DNA of 64,000 nt from Stenogyne calaminthoides (lineage: Eukaryota; Streptophyta; Magnoliopsida; Lamiales; Lamiaceae): positions 9,758,406-9,822,405 of the forward strand of contig JBBCBC010000027.1 in the NCBI GenBank assembly GCA_037126765.1, written 5' to 3'. Position 1 is the stretch's first letter. The number at the start of each line of letters is the position of its first letter. Below are positions 21,518 through 33,038 of the stretch, in pieces. The notes beneath the pieces are model-generated. The model saw nothing but the letters and a program-made list of their open reading frames with translations, ran no database searches and was not told the origin of the DNA. A program made the translations under genes and the position numbers.

Positions 21518-23117
21518 TGTTAGTGTTAGTGTCCTAGAGACAATCTTTTGTAAGGACATAATACTCAGATAATATTCAGTATTGGTTTAATATTATTATT
21601 TATTTAATATTAAATGTATGGCATTACACTTGTTAGAATATTATGTTTTGCATTTATTCTTATATGTGTTCCCTTGAATCACTGCTGTCATTGAGTGAGT
21701 GAGAACTCAAATGACTTAAGCATGATTCTTAAATAGCCCCAATCGAGGATCATCAAGAAAGGGATATTGATGATGCAATGGAGACTGGTGTGCGATCTGC
21801 ATCATGCTCTTAGAGAGTTTAGTAAGATCTCACTTACTACGAGATACTAGGTATCTCATGATGGATGCACAAATACCTTAGAGGGTATTGGTATACCCAT
21901 CCGAGAAACCGTTTGATGTAGTTCCACTATATGTGTCTACGGGTGTCTCGGTTAGTGGGAGCGATGCAATACTCCTTTGACTTGAGGTCAATACGCACGA
22001 CATGTGTGGAGTGATAAACTTTGACCATGACTGATGCTTGCACCCGTCTATGGGTAGATATGGCTTGGATTGGATTCATCACGAAGTGCATGTGCGTGGT
22101 AGTTGAACCAAGAAAATGATTCATTCCTCAAAGTGGATTTAGAGAGAATACTCACCTTCTCATCATAATTGGATCTAAGTCATTGGTCAATGCACGTCAA
22201 CTTAGAGTTTGTGACTAAGTGTGACACTAATGATCAATTAGTGATTTGAGATAAATTGATTTAGTTATTTGAATATGCACTTCATCATGTTCAAGACTAA
22301 TCGAGTATTCGTGAATGAAAGGAGAAAATCGCAATTGTCCACGTTACAGTTACAGGTAGTTGCATATTTCTCGCAACGTACCTCATATATTGAGAATGTC
22401 TGATTTATTGACTAGGGTTCAATTAAGACCGCTAGTTTGACTAATCGCTCGGTATATGAGGGCCTATGGGTCACACAACAAGTAGTTCCCATTTACGGAT
22501 TATAGTTGGTTGATTAAATGTTAAATTAGATTTAATATTTAATTTATGGAGAAGAAATTCATAATAGATTAATTTGGAATTAATTATTATTAATATTATT
22601 TAATTGAATTGGATTTAATTAAATAAGAATTCCCAATAATTATATGTGGAATATAATTATATGATTTAATGTATATGAAAGTAAATCGTAAAGATTTTTC
22701 ATATAAGACATTTAAATCCGTAGAGATTTTATAGAGAAATAAATCGTAGAGATTTATTTAAATAAAGATTAGGGTTTTAATTCCCTAATTGGGCTAGCTT
22801 AAGATTTAAGCTGAGCCTCCCCTATATATACAGACTTTTGGGAATTCACAAACAACGTAATTTCATATTCTCTCCATAAGATCTAAAGTTTGGATTTTCC
22901 TAGCTGATTCAACTTTGGATTCAACACTGGCAGATTCGTGCAGATCCGTTCTAGGGGATTACGTGGATACCATATTTGAGGAATATGTACTACAGTTATT
23001 GTAAAATTTCTTGTTATGATTATTGTAATCCTTTTGTGCAATTAATTGTTCGTTGTTGGTGAACTTTAATTTCCACTGCGCATGTATTACGTGTTTACGT
23101 GCTTCTATATTCCAACA
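21518..23117 (+). repeat. A 3' LTR
   Basis: This 1600-bp copy of 10680-12284 has scattered substitutions and a small deletion near 21645. It ends CCAACA and is followed by the TTACT target duplication. Confidence 0.92.
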
Positions 23118-23122
23118 TTACT

Positions 23123-24445
23123 TTACTCCTATCACGTGAAAAATAGATGTTGGTCATCGAGCTGAAAGACGTTAAACAAAAGCGCTCTACGGGAGGCAGC
23201 CCGTATTTTTATTTTTTATTTTTGGTATTCTGATTTTTTTTATTTCTCTTTTAGTTGTCTTCTTCGTGTGTCTTTCTCAATTTTGTTCTAGGCTCTCCCG
23301 TGCTTGAAGTGAATGAGAACAGTGGATTTCTGGTAGCTCCTACACTCTTCAGTTTATCTGGTGTTACTCTTCCTTATTTTGTCCTCTCTTCCTTGTGCAT
23401 ATTTGTTTTCTTGCTTGCGGACAAGCAATATATTAAGTGTGGGGGAGAGGCAAGATATTGTGCTGATTTTTTTTTTTTGTGTATTTACTGTTGAGCTGAT
23501 TTTTGGGCTTGAGTGTTGTATTTACATGTTGGTATGTGTCTGTGTTGGAGAAATGAATCGCGATGTTGATCTGAGAGTTGTTGATAGTGGTGTCGTGTTT
23601 TTGTGAGTAGTGAACCTTGAGTAAATTTGGTTAAATTTTGCTGATTTGGAAATTCTGTGAATTCTGTGAAACCGTGGGATAACATCAAGGTATAATTGAG
23701 TCTATGGTTGTGATTTGATTTGTTGATTTGCTTGGATTCTTATTTGTGCATTTGATTTCCCCATGATAAAGTAGTCTAAGTTGATAGTTTGTATGGATGA
23801 CGCGTTGTTGGTGTACCCCTGAGGTTGGAATTTCTGTGTTGGATTGAAGGAGGTTGGAGTTTAGTCGAAAAAATTGTGCAAATAAAGGGGCGGTACAGCT
23901 GCCCATTTTTAGGGGCTCGAAAATTCCTAGCTAAAACCTAACGATGGAGTGAAGTTGCGGTCCCACGTTTTTGGAAAAAAAAGGTGCTGAGAAAGCTGCC
24001 TACTTTTGGGGGTTCGAACGTTTCAAAGTCGAATACAATTAGAGCTAAAACCCGACAAGTAGAGTGGTGCTGCATACCTTAGAAAAAAAGAAATAGAGGA
24101 AGAAATGAGAGTACACCAAGATACAGATTCTGTTAGGATTTATCAGCTTAGGTAAAAAATAGTTGAAAGAAAAAAAAAAGGAAATGGAAGGTACATTGAG
24201 GAATCTGGTTGATTGATGGGTTGAGGATCAAGCATAGATGATATCAGAACTTGGTGTCCTTAAGTTCAGGGATTTTTGTAGGATTTTTGAATCTAGTCCG
24301 GGTTTACTCAAGTCGTTACTTTGCATTAATGTCACACTAGTTTTATTAGTGAGAACCTGAGCGAAAGAATTGACTTCTCCATTTCGGTTGTATTTTTTAT
24401 GTGAGTTTGCTCGAGGACTAGCAAATATTTAAGTATGGGGGAATT
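23123..24445 (+). other. G1 3' untranslated region with polypurine tract
   Basis: After element A, G1 continues with GAGCTGAAAGACGTTAAAC and CTACGGGAGGCAGCCCG, phrases usual at the end of the Athila coding region. A long non-coding stretch follows, with a loosely repeated GCTGCC...GGG(G)TTCGAA motif at about 23897-24020. AAGTATGGGGGAATT at 24431-24445 is the polypurine tract before the LTR. The small ORFs here carry no known motif. Confidence 0.65.
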
Positions 24446-25620
24446 TGATAAGTGAATTATATTGCGTTATTTAAGTTACTTAGAGTGTGATTATTTACAT
24501 TTTAATGTGACTTGTTTGCGTGTTTTTCCACTTATATGTATGTTGATGAGTTAAAGGCCCACTTGATCTTTTGTTTGAATTTTTTGGTGTTTTTAAGGCC
24601 TTTTTGGAGATATATAAGTGTTGGAGAAGAACCCAAAGATCCATAATAAGTATTGGGCCGAATTTCACTCACTGTAGCCCACATTGGGGTCCCCAGTGTG
24701 GACCAAAATCTGAGTTTTAATGGGCCAGCGGGATTTTTAAGTAAACAGCCCTATTATCATTCAAGAAAAGGGGATTCAGCCGTTGGATACAAGACGGAGA
24801 CGTGAGAGGGCAAATTTGAAGCAGGAAATTCCCATGGAGAGAAGATGGAAGATGTCTGCAACCATGTTTAGCTAGTATCTTTATTCCAATTCCAGGGATT
24901 TCTAAACTTGTATTTGATGATTACTGATTAATTTGATATCGTTTGTTAGACTTTTATTCTCAGATATCATCTGTCTTCCTGCATGTTAAGATAATTAATT
25001 TGGTTTGGCCACCTAGGTTAATTTATTCTTATATGTCTGTTAGTTCGTATCACGTAATCCGTAATTGTTGAGTGTATATGACAATTGGTAACAACTAGTA
25101 AAATTTGTTAGGGTGATATAAATTGAATTCTTTTGAATCGAGCTAGCGTATTCAAGAATTTATTTGACCTTTATCCTAGAGACTAATGCTTTTACTGAAT
25201 TAATTTTAGATCGTATCTAGACTGTTCAGATAAAAAGGTTCATTGAAAAGCGTATTTCAATTGAATGAAATTAAGGGATAAAACCGATAAACATATCTTG
25301 TTGTTTATTGAGGGTCATTAGTCTGAGAGTAAGGTTAATTAGAAAAGTCAAAATACAAGGGATGAATGAACTGTGAATTGGAAGTCTTTTATATTTTGAA
25401 TTCGATTATTTGTTATTTTTGCGATATTTTAATTATTTAGTAATTCTCATAAAATCCAACCCCCCCCCCCCATTTTTTTCCCTCTTTAAATTCATATAAA
25501 TAACATAATAATTGTTTTCCATGTTCCCTGTGGATCAACCATTTATATGTCCTACTACAATATTCTAGTGGATTGGTTAAGGTAATTAATTTATTTTTAG
25601 GTGCCGACGACAACACACCA
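24446..25620 (+). repeat. G1 3' LTR
   Basis: It begins TGATAAGTGAATTATATTGC after the polypurine tract and ends CAACACACCA. Its second half matches 1-480 with small differences, for example a run of 12 or so C at about 25459-25470. Confidence 0.85.
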
Positions 25621-25683
25621 AGATATAATTAGTTATATCATATATGTGCAAACTCTCCTATGAACAATTGAATTTGTTAAGTA

Positions 25684-25845
25684 TTTCCTCCGTCCCGCGA
25701 TTACTTTAACACCCCAAAATGAAAATAAATATAACATTAATTCACTCACAACTTCCTTATTTTATTTCAGTCAAACTCACTAAAACTCACTTTACTTGGT
25801 TTACGTGTTATTTTCAGTGTTCAAAATTTCATGGGACGGAGGGAG
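25684..25845. mobile_element. Stowaway-like (Tc1/mariner) MITE
   Basis: This 162-bp unit begins TTTCCTCCGTCCC and ends GGGACGGAGGGAG, flanked by TA on both sides (25682-25683, 25846-25847). The CTCCCTCCGT end and TA duplication define Stowaway MITEs. Confidence 0.8.
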
Positions 25846-26149
25846 TAATACCATTATATTTAATAATATCATTATTTTTTAAAAAAATAATACAATAATA
25901 TGTTACATACATAATATATAAAAATATGTGATATTAATTTATAAATATAATGGTATTATGTAACTATATATACACGCATGACTCTCGAGTCTCGACCGAT
26001 GGAAAAATGTATGAAAAGGTCAATTATACAATTAACATATAATTTTAATTAAAGAGTGAACTAAATCAAAAAGAATAATCCGCCTCAAATCATGGAGAAA
26101 GAAATTGAAGCTTGACCACTTTCTATTTCTTATTCTCCAATAGGTTAGC

Positions 26150-27060
26150 TCCGTCAAGTATGTATAGCTCAAGTGGTTAAAGTTCACCTCAGATTTTGAA
26201 GTTTTAGGTTCAAAACACGAAGAGAAAATATTTATTCCCTCTTATGGTGGTCCCTCGCTTGTAGGGTTGCGGTTCTGAGTTGCAGTTTTGGGTGGCCCCT
26301 CTCTTGTGGTGATAGCGTTTCCGGTCCATAGTGAGATGAAATCGAATTGTAGTTTCAATTGGTTCATCTTTGGTGGTTACGGTTCTGATCTACAGCAAAA
26401 TGAAATGATGTTATGGTGATCCCTCGCTTGTGGGGTTTCGGTTCTGAGTTGCAGTTTCGGGTGGCCCTTGATAAAGGAAATTAAATAAATGAATTATTCT
26501 CTACCCTCTCTATAAGTTCGAGCTTTTAGATGAGACAGAATTCTCTCATGGTATCAGAGCTTAGGCTCGCCCAGATCCTGGGTTCGATTACTGTGGACGC
26601 ACTCCACCCATTTAAATTTTCCACTCGTTGGACTCCTCCCCATAGAGCGGAGGCAATGATTCGGCCAACGAGTGAGGGGGAGTGATGAAGGAAATTAAAT
26701 AAATGAATTATTCCCGACCCACTCTATAAGTTCGAGCTTTTAGATGAGACGGAATTCTCTCAGCCCCCTCTTGTGGTGATAGCGCACGGTCTACAGCGAG
26801 ATGAAATCGAATTGGAGTTACGATTGATTCCTCTTTGATGGTTACGGTTCTGATTTACAGCGAAATAAAATGATGTTATGGCGGTCCATCGCTTGTGGGA
26901 TTGCGTTCTGAGTTGCAGTTTCGGGTGGCCCCCTCTTGTGGTGATAGCATTTCCGATCTACAGCGAGATGAAGTCGAATTGCAGTTTCGATTGGTTTCTC
27001 TTTGGTGGTTACGGTTTCGATCTACAGCGAAATGAAATGATGTTGCCATGTACCGTGGTA
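26150..27060 (+). repeat. SINE-like head followed by a tandem array, split by a TRIM
   Basis: TAGCTCAAGTGG (26165-26176) and AGGTTCAAAAC (26206-26216) resemble the A and B boxes of a tRNA-derived SINE. They are followed by units carrying GTTGCGGTTCTGAGTTGCAG, CTCTTGTGGTGATAGCG and CTACAGCGAAATGAAATGA, repeated about three times (26240-26468, 26763-26935, 26935-27045). A TRIM sits inside the array. A related unit lies on the minus strand at about 41160-41415. Confidence 0.55.
26469..26762 (+). mobile_element. TRIM: 294-bp miniature LTR retrotransposon
   Basis: Two 80-bp direct repeats (26469-26548 and 26683-26762) start TGAT and end CTCTCA with only a few differences. TGGTATCAGAGC (26549-26560), the initiator tRNA-Met primer site, follows the first directly. 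A purine tract, GAGTGAGGGGGAG (about 26670-26682), precedes the second. The flanks GCCCT (26464-26468) and GCCCC (26763-26767) fit a 5-bp target duplication with one change. The 122-bp interior has no coding capacity. Confidence 0.85.
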
Positions 27061-27374
27061 GAAGAAATTATTGTAATTGATTACTAAAAAAATAAAAAAA
27101 ATAGGTTAACTCTCAAAAAAGAAAAAAGAAATCCCCTGAGATGGCATGTGACGATTTTATTTTCCTTTTCCATTTCGTGAGAGAACAAGATTAACACTGC
27201 GAATTAGAAATTTAGAACGACAATTGGAATTTAATGAAAATAAGAAAAACAATAATAAAGTTTTTTTTTTGTGAGAGGAGGTAAAATAAAATTATCAATC
27301 AACAAGAACATAAATAAAGATTAACGGTTAATGAATAAAATAATAAAATATATATATATAAATGATAAAAAAAA

Positions 27375-28204
27375 GGGCGCGATTACTCACACCCACAAAA
27401 TTACTAAATACACCTATTACTAAATAAACCCACTACATATTTTATTTGTTCTTTAATTTTTCTTAGTACACCCTTAAAAATTTACAATTATAACCTTAAT
27501 ACAATATTTAGACTCGTGTACTAAATAAACACACCCACCAAGTTAAAATACAATTTTTGGATTGAAATAAATTAAAAATCTATTTTTGACAAACCCTGGT
27601 TCTGCTCCTTGGCTTATGCATAAATAATTTGTGTTCTTTCTACCTCAACTATTTTCGGCACTGTTTTGGTGGACTGAAAAACCCTATATTGAATATTGCA
27701 TCACTGGAAATCAAGGTGATACACAAGAGGTCGACTAGGTGTTAGGGTATCTATGGCTGTTGTAATTGCTGGAAAAGTACTGGAATATATGAGCAACAAG
27801 ATGTGAATTGAATAACATGATTTAATTCTATAATCCTTGAAGCCCATTAGTTATTTGTGTTTTTTTAGGAATGGATTGCCTTGATTCCCTAAATCTACTA
27901 GTATATGATTTAAACTTCAGAGAAGAAAGTGATGTTGTTTTTATTAATTTGAGACTTTTCTTCTTGAAACACTTAGAATTTAGGGATTTTTTTTTATGAA
28001 AATATAAGAAAGATGGAGATAGCGTTTTTTTTTTTGTGCTGGATGGACTTTTTAACGTGAGGTTAAGAAAAGTGGGTGAATTTAGTAAACATAATATTTT
28101 TATTTTAACTATAAAGGGTATAGTAATATTTTTCATTAAGGTCATTTTCGTAAAATAAAAAAAGTGGGCACTTAGCAATTTTGTGGGTGTGCGTAGCCGC
28201 GCCC
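27375..28204. mobile_element. Mutator-like TIR element, 830 bp
   Basis: The ends GGGCGCGATTACTCACACCC and (complement) GGGCGCGGCTACGCACACCC match over some 35 bp, continuing CACAAAATT-CTAA. Both flanks read TAAAAAAAA (27366-27374 and 28205-28213), a perfect 9-bp duplication, although a low-complexity one. A minus-strand ORF of 116 codons (27828-28178) is Lys/Ser-rich and unrecognised; it is not called a gene. Confidence 0.7.
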
Positions 28205-28414
28205 TAAAAAAAATTTAATAAGACAAAACTTGTGTAAATCCGAGGTTATGGTGAATCCTTTTTTTTTAATAATATTGTTATGTAAAAAAATTATTATCTA
28301 CTGTTGTATATAAAAACTATGACTATTATACAAAAAAAAAATTATTAATATTTAAAAAATAAAATAGTTTTTCAAAGTTGATAGATTTTGGGGATTATAC
28401 ATAACAGTAATACT

Positions 28415-28603
28415 TAACCAGGTGGCTTAGTCCATCTTGTCATTGGGCTCCTCAATTGAGTGGGAGACCCAAGTTCGATTCCCTTTGGGAACGAATTGGA
28501 TATGGGAGTTATAAGGTTTCTTAGTGAATTTGTGGAGTGTTTGGGTGCTTGATGTACTAACTCTAACAACGAACAACTAACTTTGTCCGATAAAAAAAAA
28601 AAA
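28415..28603 (+). mobile_element. tRNA-derived SINE
   Basis: This 189-bp unit has a TGGCTTAGTCC A box near its start, an AAGTTCGATTCCC B box (about 28471-28483), a non-tRNA body and an A-rich tail. It is bounded by perfect 16-bp duplications, ACATAACAGTAATACT (28399-28414 and 28604-28619). Box spacing and tail are those of RNA polymerase III SINEs, which move using LINE enzymes. Confidence 0.85.
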
Positions 28604-28851
28604 ACATAACAGTAATACTCTTTGTGCATAAAGTGATGAAGCTCATATATAAACTTGATTCCCAGTGGTCTTACTCTTAAAATAAATTCATATCACAAAA
28701 TGACATTCAAAAAAAAAAAAAAAGTCATCAATTAATACACATATTAAAGAACAAAAAGATCAACGTAATATTGAATAAAGCCCATGTGCTTGGTGTTGTG
28801 ATACTTTGAAGTCCTGGTAAAAAATCACTTTATAAAAAATCACTTTATAAA

Positions 28852-29244
28852 TTGCAATGCTCGAGAGACAGGAGGAAGCATGTACATCTAGAAAGCGTGT
28901 TAACGGGAAGAAAAGGAGCTATTCAAAGTGGATTAAATCGAAATAAGTGTCCATTTGTCAATAATACAACAAAAGAAAATACAAGACTGGATTTTAAAAG
29001 TTGCAATGCAATAAAAGACTTGGCAATCTTGCCGAATAACTGTCCTATTCTAGCAATTCCAAGGCAGCCACTGAGACTGGATCAAGTTTTATCTATTATA
29101 ATTACTGTTCGATTCATCTATTCCATTTTTTGTATTTCATTGTTTTACTTTTTTGAATCTTTTGTTGGGAAAATCGTAACCCCAACATCTTTAACATATG
29201 AACATCTATTTCACTTTTCGTATTTCATTATTTTACTTTTCTGA
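28852..29244 (+). CDS. Unrecognised ORF, doubtful
   Basis: An open frame of 130 codons starts at ATG 28855, or upstream as drawn. The N-terminal half is less AT-biased (NKCPFVNNTTKE, CNAIKDLAILPNNCPILAIP) and the C-terminal half is Phe/Tyr/Ile-rich and looks like translated AT-rich DNA. Two near copies of GTATTTCATT-TTTTACTTTT lie at its end (about 29130 and 29219). No family is recognised, no intron or promoter is evident and the neighbours are transposons. It could be a captured exon piece or chance. Confidence 0.15.
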   Translation: MQCSRDRRKHVHLESVLTGRKGAIQSGLNRNKCPFVNNTTKENTRLDFKSCNAIKDLAILPNNCPILAIPRQPLRLDQVLSIIITVRFIYSIFCISLFYFFESFVGKIVTPTSLTYEHLFHFSYFIILLF

Positions 29245-29702
29245 ATCTTTAAGTATGTTCGTTTCGGGCTTATAGTGGGCGTGAGAAATCTCGAACTTTG
29301 AAGTTCTAAAATTTCAAAATCTTGATGAATAGTTAAAGTGTATGTTTGTTAAATGGTTTTATAGGGTAGGATGGTGGAAAAAATAATTGATGTGATATTA
29401 TTATATTATTTTGAGTGTATTGGGAGAATAAAAAAGTAGATGATGTGAGTGTATTGAGAGAATAAAATGTAGAGTAATAGTAGGTGATGAGATAGAGTAA
29501 GATTAATATTATTTCAAAATCCTTAGTTTAAGTCTCAAAACAAATAGAAGTTTGAGATTGTAAAGTCCAAAGCCCGCCGTGGTATTCGCTAAACGAACAT
29601 ACCATATGGACATAGGGTATGGTGGCTCGTTGTATATTTTTTATTATTTTACGTGTCTTCCATCTATATTATGGAATATAAATTGGAATACCAATTATAA
29701 AA

Positions 29703-29947
29703 GACAAAGTCTAGTGTGAAAATTTTCACACATGAAAAAACTTTAATTTACAACCAAATTCTGTAACCGGTGAAGGTAAGATAAAATTGAGTGGTTTATG
29801 GTTCACTCGACCCAAGTGGTTCATGGTTCACCCGGCCTGAATAGGTCATAATTTAAAGTTCATTATTTAGTGTTTAGAGTGTAGATGATTGATTTAGAAC
29901 AATTTTATAAATTTTCATACATTAAAATTTTCACACTAGACATACTC
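29703..29947. mobile_element. Mutator-like MITE, GACAAAGTCT/GAGTA-ended family
   Basis: This 245-bp unit begins GACAAAGTCTAGTGTGAAAA and ends, read from the other strand, GAGTATGTCTAGTGTGAAAA. The flanks ATTATAAAA (29694-29702) and ATTATGAAA (29948-29956) match at 8 of 9 bases, the length typical of Mutator-like elements. No coding capacity. Confidence 0.75.
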
Positions 29948-30207
29948 ATTATGAAATATGTGATTTGGTTCCTTATAATCAAGGGTGCTGAGGTGGATAA
30001 TAAAATCCGAGTAAAAGTTGGTGGGAGGATGGAGCTTATTTTTCATAATTGAGGGGCTAAAGTGTGAAATGTGATCCATCTTTCCGCTAAAATGCGTATG
30101 CCGGTTCATACGCGCGCCGCCACGCAAAGGCATAAATACCGGTGCCAGGGTTTAACTGTAATAACCGTCTTTGCTAATGAAGATTCTACAATCTAATGGC
30201 GATATAT

Positions 30208-30843
30208 ATATTATTTTTTTTGACAGCAAATAGAAGAGCTATATTAATAAAGCGAAATCGGCAGAAATAAGAGAGTCAAAACCAACCGGGGAAACCGACA
30301 ATTAAAATCAAAACTAGCGAATTTATGCGCAACTACGTTCCCGGTTCTCCTAACCGACCAGCAACCACACGAATATCGTGGACAATAGAACCGAAATAAG
30401 ATAAATTCGGCCTAGGATGCAAGAGTTGATCGATCAATATCAGCCTCCACATGCAACCGTCTCGCCCCAATGCTCGTCGCCCCCTCCTCATGGCCTCATA
30501 TCAACCCATTCCTCTCATTCCACAACGTCACTGCAAACATCACAAAATCATCCCCTAGCACACTGGTAGCGGCGCGGACGAGAAAACAATTGGCAACCCC
30601 GTCAACCTCCCTCGCCCAGCCGCATTCACCTAATGCGTGCTCCGCTCTCTCCATTTCAACCTCACATCTCATACAAACCGGGTCAACATCCAACCAAGCT
30701 GATTTTCGTCAGCAAGATTTCCCCAACTACACGCCACATAAAATATTGTATCCTCGGCGTCACCCCCAGCTTCCAAATCCACTTCCCACCACATCTTCAC
30801 CCTCCCCCATTGCTTTAGAATAGACCCCATTCTTCGTCCATCG
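30208..30843 (-). mobile_element. 5'-truncated LINE copy
   Basis: This 636-bp minus-strand unit is bounded by perfect 14-bp duplications, TAATGGCGATATAT (30194-30207 and 30844-30857). Its 3' end, at the low coordinate, carries the usual GCTTTATTAATATAGCTC tail followed by A-rich DNA. A minus-strand frame reads DVDPVCMRCEVEMERAEHAL with GECGW following, the zinc-binding (zf-RVT) region found after the RT of plant L1 elements. Only this last part of ORF2 remains. Confidence 0.85.
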
Positions 30844-31734
30844 TAATGGCGATATATTTTGATAATTGTTATTAATACCTAGCTTTATGCTTTTATAATT
30901 TTTATAAATAATTGATAATTAATACTCTATAACACTTTTACTTTTCATACATTTTAAGTTGAGTATCACACATAATGTTAAATTACTACTTTGGATTGTA
31001 GCTTTTGTTAAAAATTAAGAAATGGGAGAAAATGATTAGTACACTCTTTATTTAATAATGAAAGAGAATCAAATATTGTTAATTAGTTGGAATGTAAGAG
31101 TTTATTTTAAACAAAGAAGATATTGATAAATTTAATTTGAAGGATATGTTTTTTTGTAAAGGTATTTGAAGCGTATGTTGAATTATAACTTAAAGGATAA
31201 ATTCTTGGGTGTTAGGTTATGTATTTGCAAATCGTGTATGCTATAAAACTCTAAAAAGAAACATTAATTTTTAAAGTTGTTAAATTTTTAAAATATAAAT
31301 ACTTCTAAAACACTTATTGAGTTCATAAATAGGTACTAAACGTTATGTATAAACACTTTTCTTTTAAACTAAAACTGTTAGATTTAACTTTTCAAAAAAA
31401 AAAAAAAAAATACTTCCATATAGAGTATCCTAATGGGTCTTTAAGATGGTTTCTATAGGGGAGGGGCTAACCCAAATTTAAATGCGATAAGGAAGGGATT
31501 TTAAACACAGACAAACTCTTGCCCGCCCTATATTGATATTTTAAATGAGTAGGTCTTGTGTGCAAATTTGTATACATAAAATTTTTTAATTTTAATCAAA
31601 TTTCTTATTTTGACCAAGTTTCTTATTTGATTTAATAAAAAAAAAAAATCGCGCAGCCACCAAGTTTCGAACTTGGATCTCAAGGCAAAAAAAAACTTGG
31701 ATCTCCAGCAAAAAAAAAAAAAAAAACAAAAAAT

Positions 31735-31815
31735 ATTCGCGAAAAATTGCGTTGACCAGGACTCGAACCTGGGTCTCCAGTGCACCAACAAAAAGCTTTA
31801 TCACTGAACTACAAA
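31735..31815 (-). repeat. tRNA-like module, left arm of the foldback
   Basis: Read on the minus strand: GTAGTTCAGTGATAAAGC as A-box region and CCAGGTTCGAGTCCTGG, a perfect T-arm stem and loop with the B box. There is no proper acceptor or anticodon arm, so this is not a working tRNA gene. A second, poorer B box (CCAAGTTCGAAACTTGG) lies at about 31655-31671. Confidence 0.65.
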
Positions 31816-33038
31816 GGTCATTCTTAATAATTTTGGCATCGATTCGATATAATCTTTTATGTGAAGTGAATATTAGTAATACTTTTGATAATTTAGTAAA
31901 AAAAATTGTAACTTTTGACAATATTTTAATTAATTGTAGCAATATTCACAATTGATTGCTAAATGAAAAGTAAAATTAATTAGTTATTTAGTTGATTCAA
32001 ATATATAAGGAAACATTTTTTATTATTACTTATGTTTGCAAATTTGTATGTACAATTTATTTAAAATTATTTTTTTATTATAATATTGCTATGTTTTGCA
32101 TTTAATACTGTTCTATTTTGATTAGATAACCTTCATAACTTATCTTATTTTTTTCTTATGTTTAGACTATAATATTGTTATGTTTTTTTTTTGTAATATT
32201 GTTATGTTTTTGCATGTAATACTGTTATTATTAGTTTGTAATACTAATATATTTTTGCTTGTAATACTGCTTCAATTTCTTATTTGAAATCAAAAGAAGA
32301 AATTAATGATTGTTGATTATGAATTTAAAATATAAAGTATTACATTCAAAATAAGAAAAAAATAAAAATTTGAAATATATTATATGCATAGTTGAAGCAG
32401 TATTAAAATTCATAATCAACAACCTTTTATTTTAATTTCAAATAGAAAATTGAAGTAGTATTACAAGTAAAAACATAACAGTATTACAAACAAAGGATAA
32501 CAGTATTATATGCAAAAATATATTAGTATTACAAAAAAAAAACGTAACGAACATTCTAAACATAAAGAAAATTAAGGTATTTTATGAAGAGTATCTAATC
32601 AAAACGAAACAGTATTAGATGCAAATATAACAATATTACAATAAAATATATAATTTTAAATGTATTATACGATACAATTTGTAAACAGAAGCAATAATAA
32701 AAAAATATTTCCTTATATACTTGAATCAACTAGAGTTAACTCAATTTTTCATTCATCAATCAATTGTAAATATAATCTACAAATAATTAAAATATATATA
32801 CTTAATAAAAAATTTTAAACACAATTTATTATTTAAAATATCTCAATTTTAAATTATTTAATAATTTGTAGTGTAGTGGTAAGGTTCGACCAATGTAGGT
32901 AAAGTGGTTGACCTTTTTTTTTCTATATTAAATATACATTTTTAATTAATTTAAAAATTTCTTTGTTAAATATAAATTTTAATTAAAATAGACAAATACA
33001 GATACATATACCAAAAAAATCAACATTGTAACATAAGG

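Larger units (their letters stand above)
10680..23117 (+). mobile_element. A: Ty1/copia retrotransposon inserted in G1, itself carrying B3
   Basis: Two LTRs (10680-12284 and 21518-23117) begin TGTTAGTG and end CCAACA. A perfect 5-bp duplication TTACT flanks the unit (10675-10679 and 23118-23122). A TGGTATCAGAGC primer site and an AAGTGGAAGAT polypurine tract sit at the proper places. Order inside: leader, gag, protease, integrase, then foreign B3 (16381-20662), then the end of A's RT/RNase H. The gene order gag-PR-IN-RT-RH is that of copia elements. Stops and shifts in every domain make it dead. Confidence 0.92.
1..25620 (+). mobile_element. G1: Athila-like Ty3/gypsy retrotransposon, pol-less, host of nested insertions (5' end outside window)
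   Basis: Bases 1-480 repeat at about 25155-25620, giving the end of a 5' LTR and a whole 3' LTR (24446-25620). A TGGCGCC-type primer-binding site follows the first copy and a purine-rich tract precedes the second. Between them lie gag pieces (631-1247 and 10381-10633) and an untranslated 3' part (23123-24445). No protease, RT, RNase H or integrase of this element is seen. Elements G2 and A are inserted in it, each with matching 5-bp target duplications, so the pol loss predates A. The G1 duplication cannot be checked because its left end is outside the window; the right flank reads AGATA. Confidence 0.85.

Noticed and set aside
26549..26600. tRNA-like GGGTTCGATTAC after the TRIM primer site
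   Set aside because: It recalls a B box but lacks an A box at the right distance. The stretch is better explained as primer site and TRIM interior.
31735..31830. Possible true tRNA gene on the minus strand
   Set aside because: The T arm is perfect, but no acceptor stem or proper anticodon arm pairs, and the copy sits in a transposon arm.
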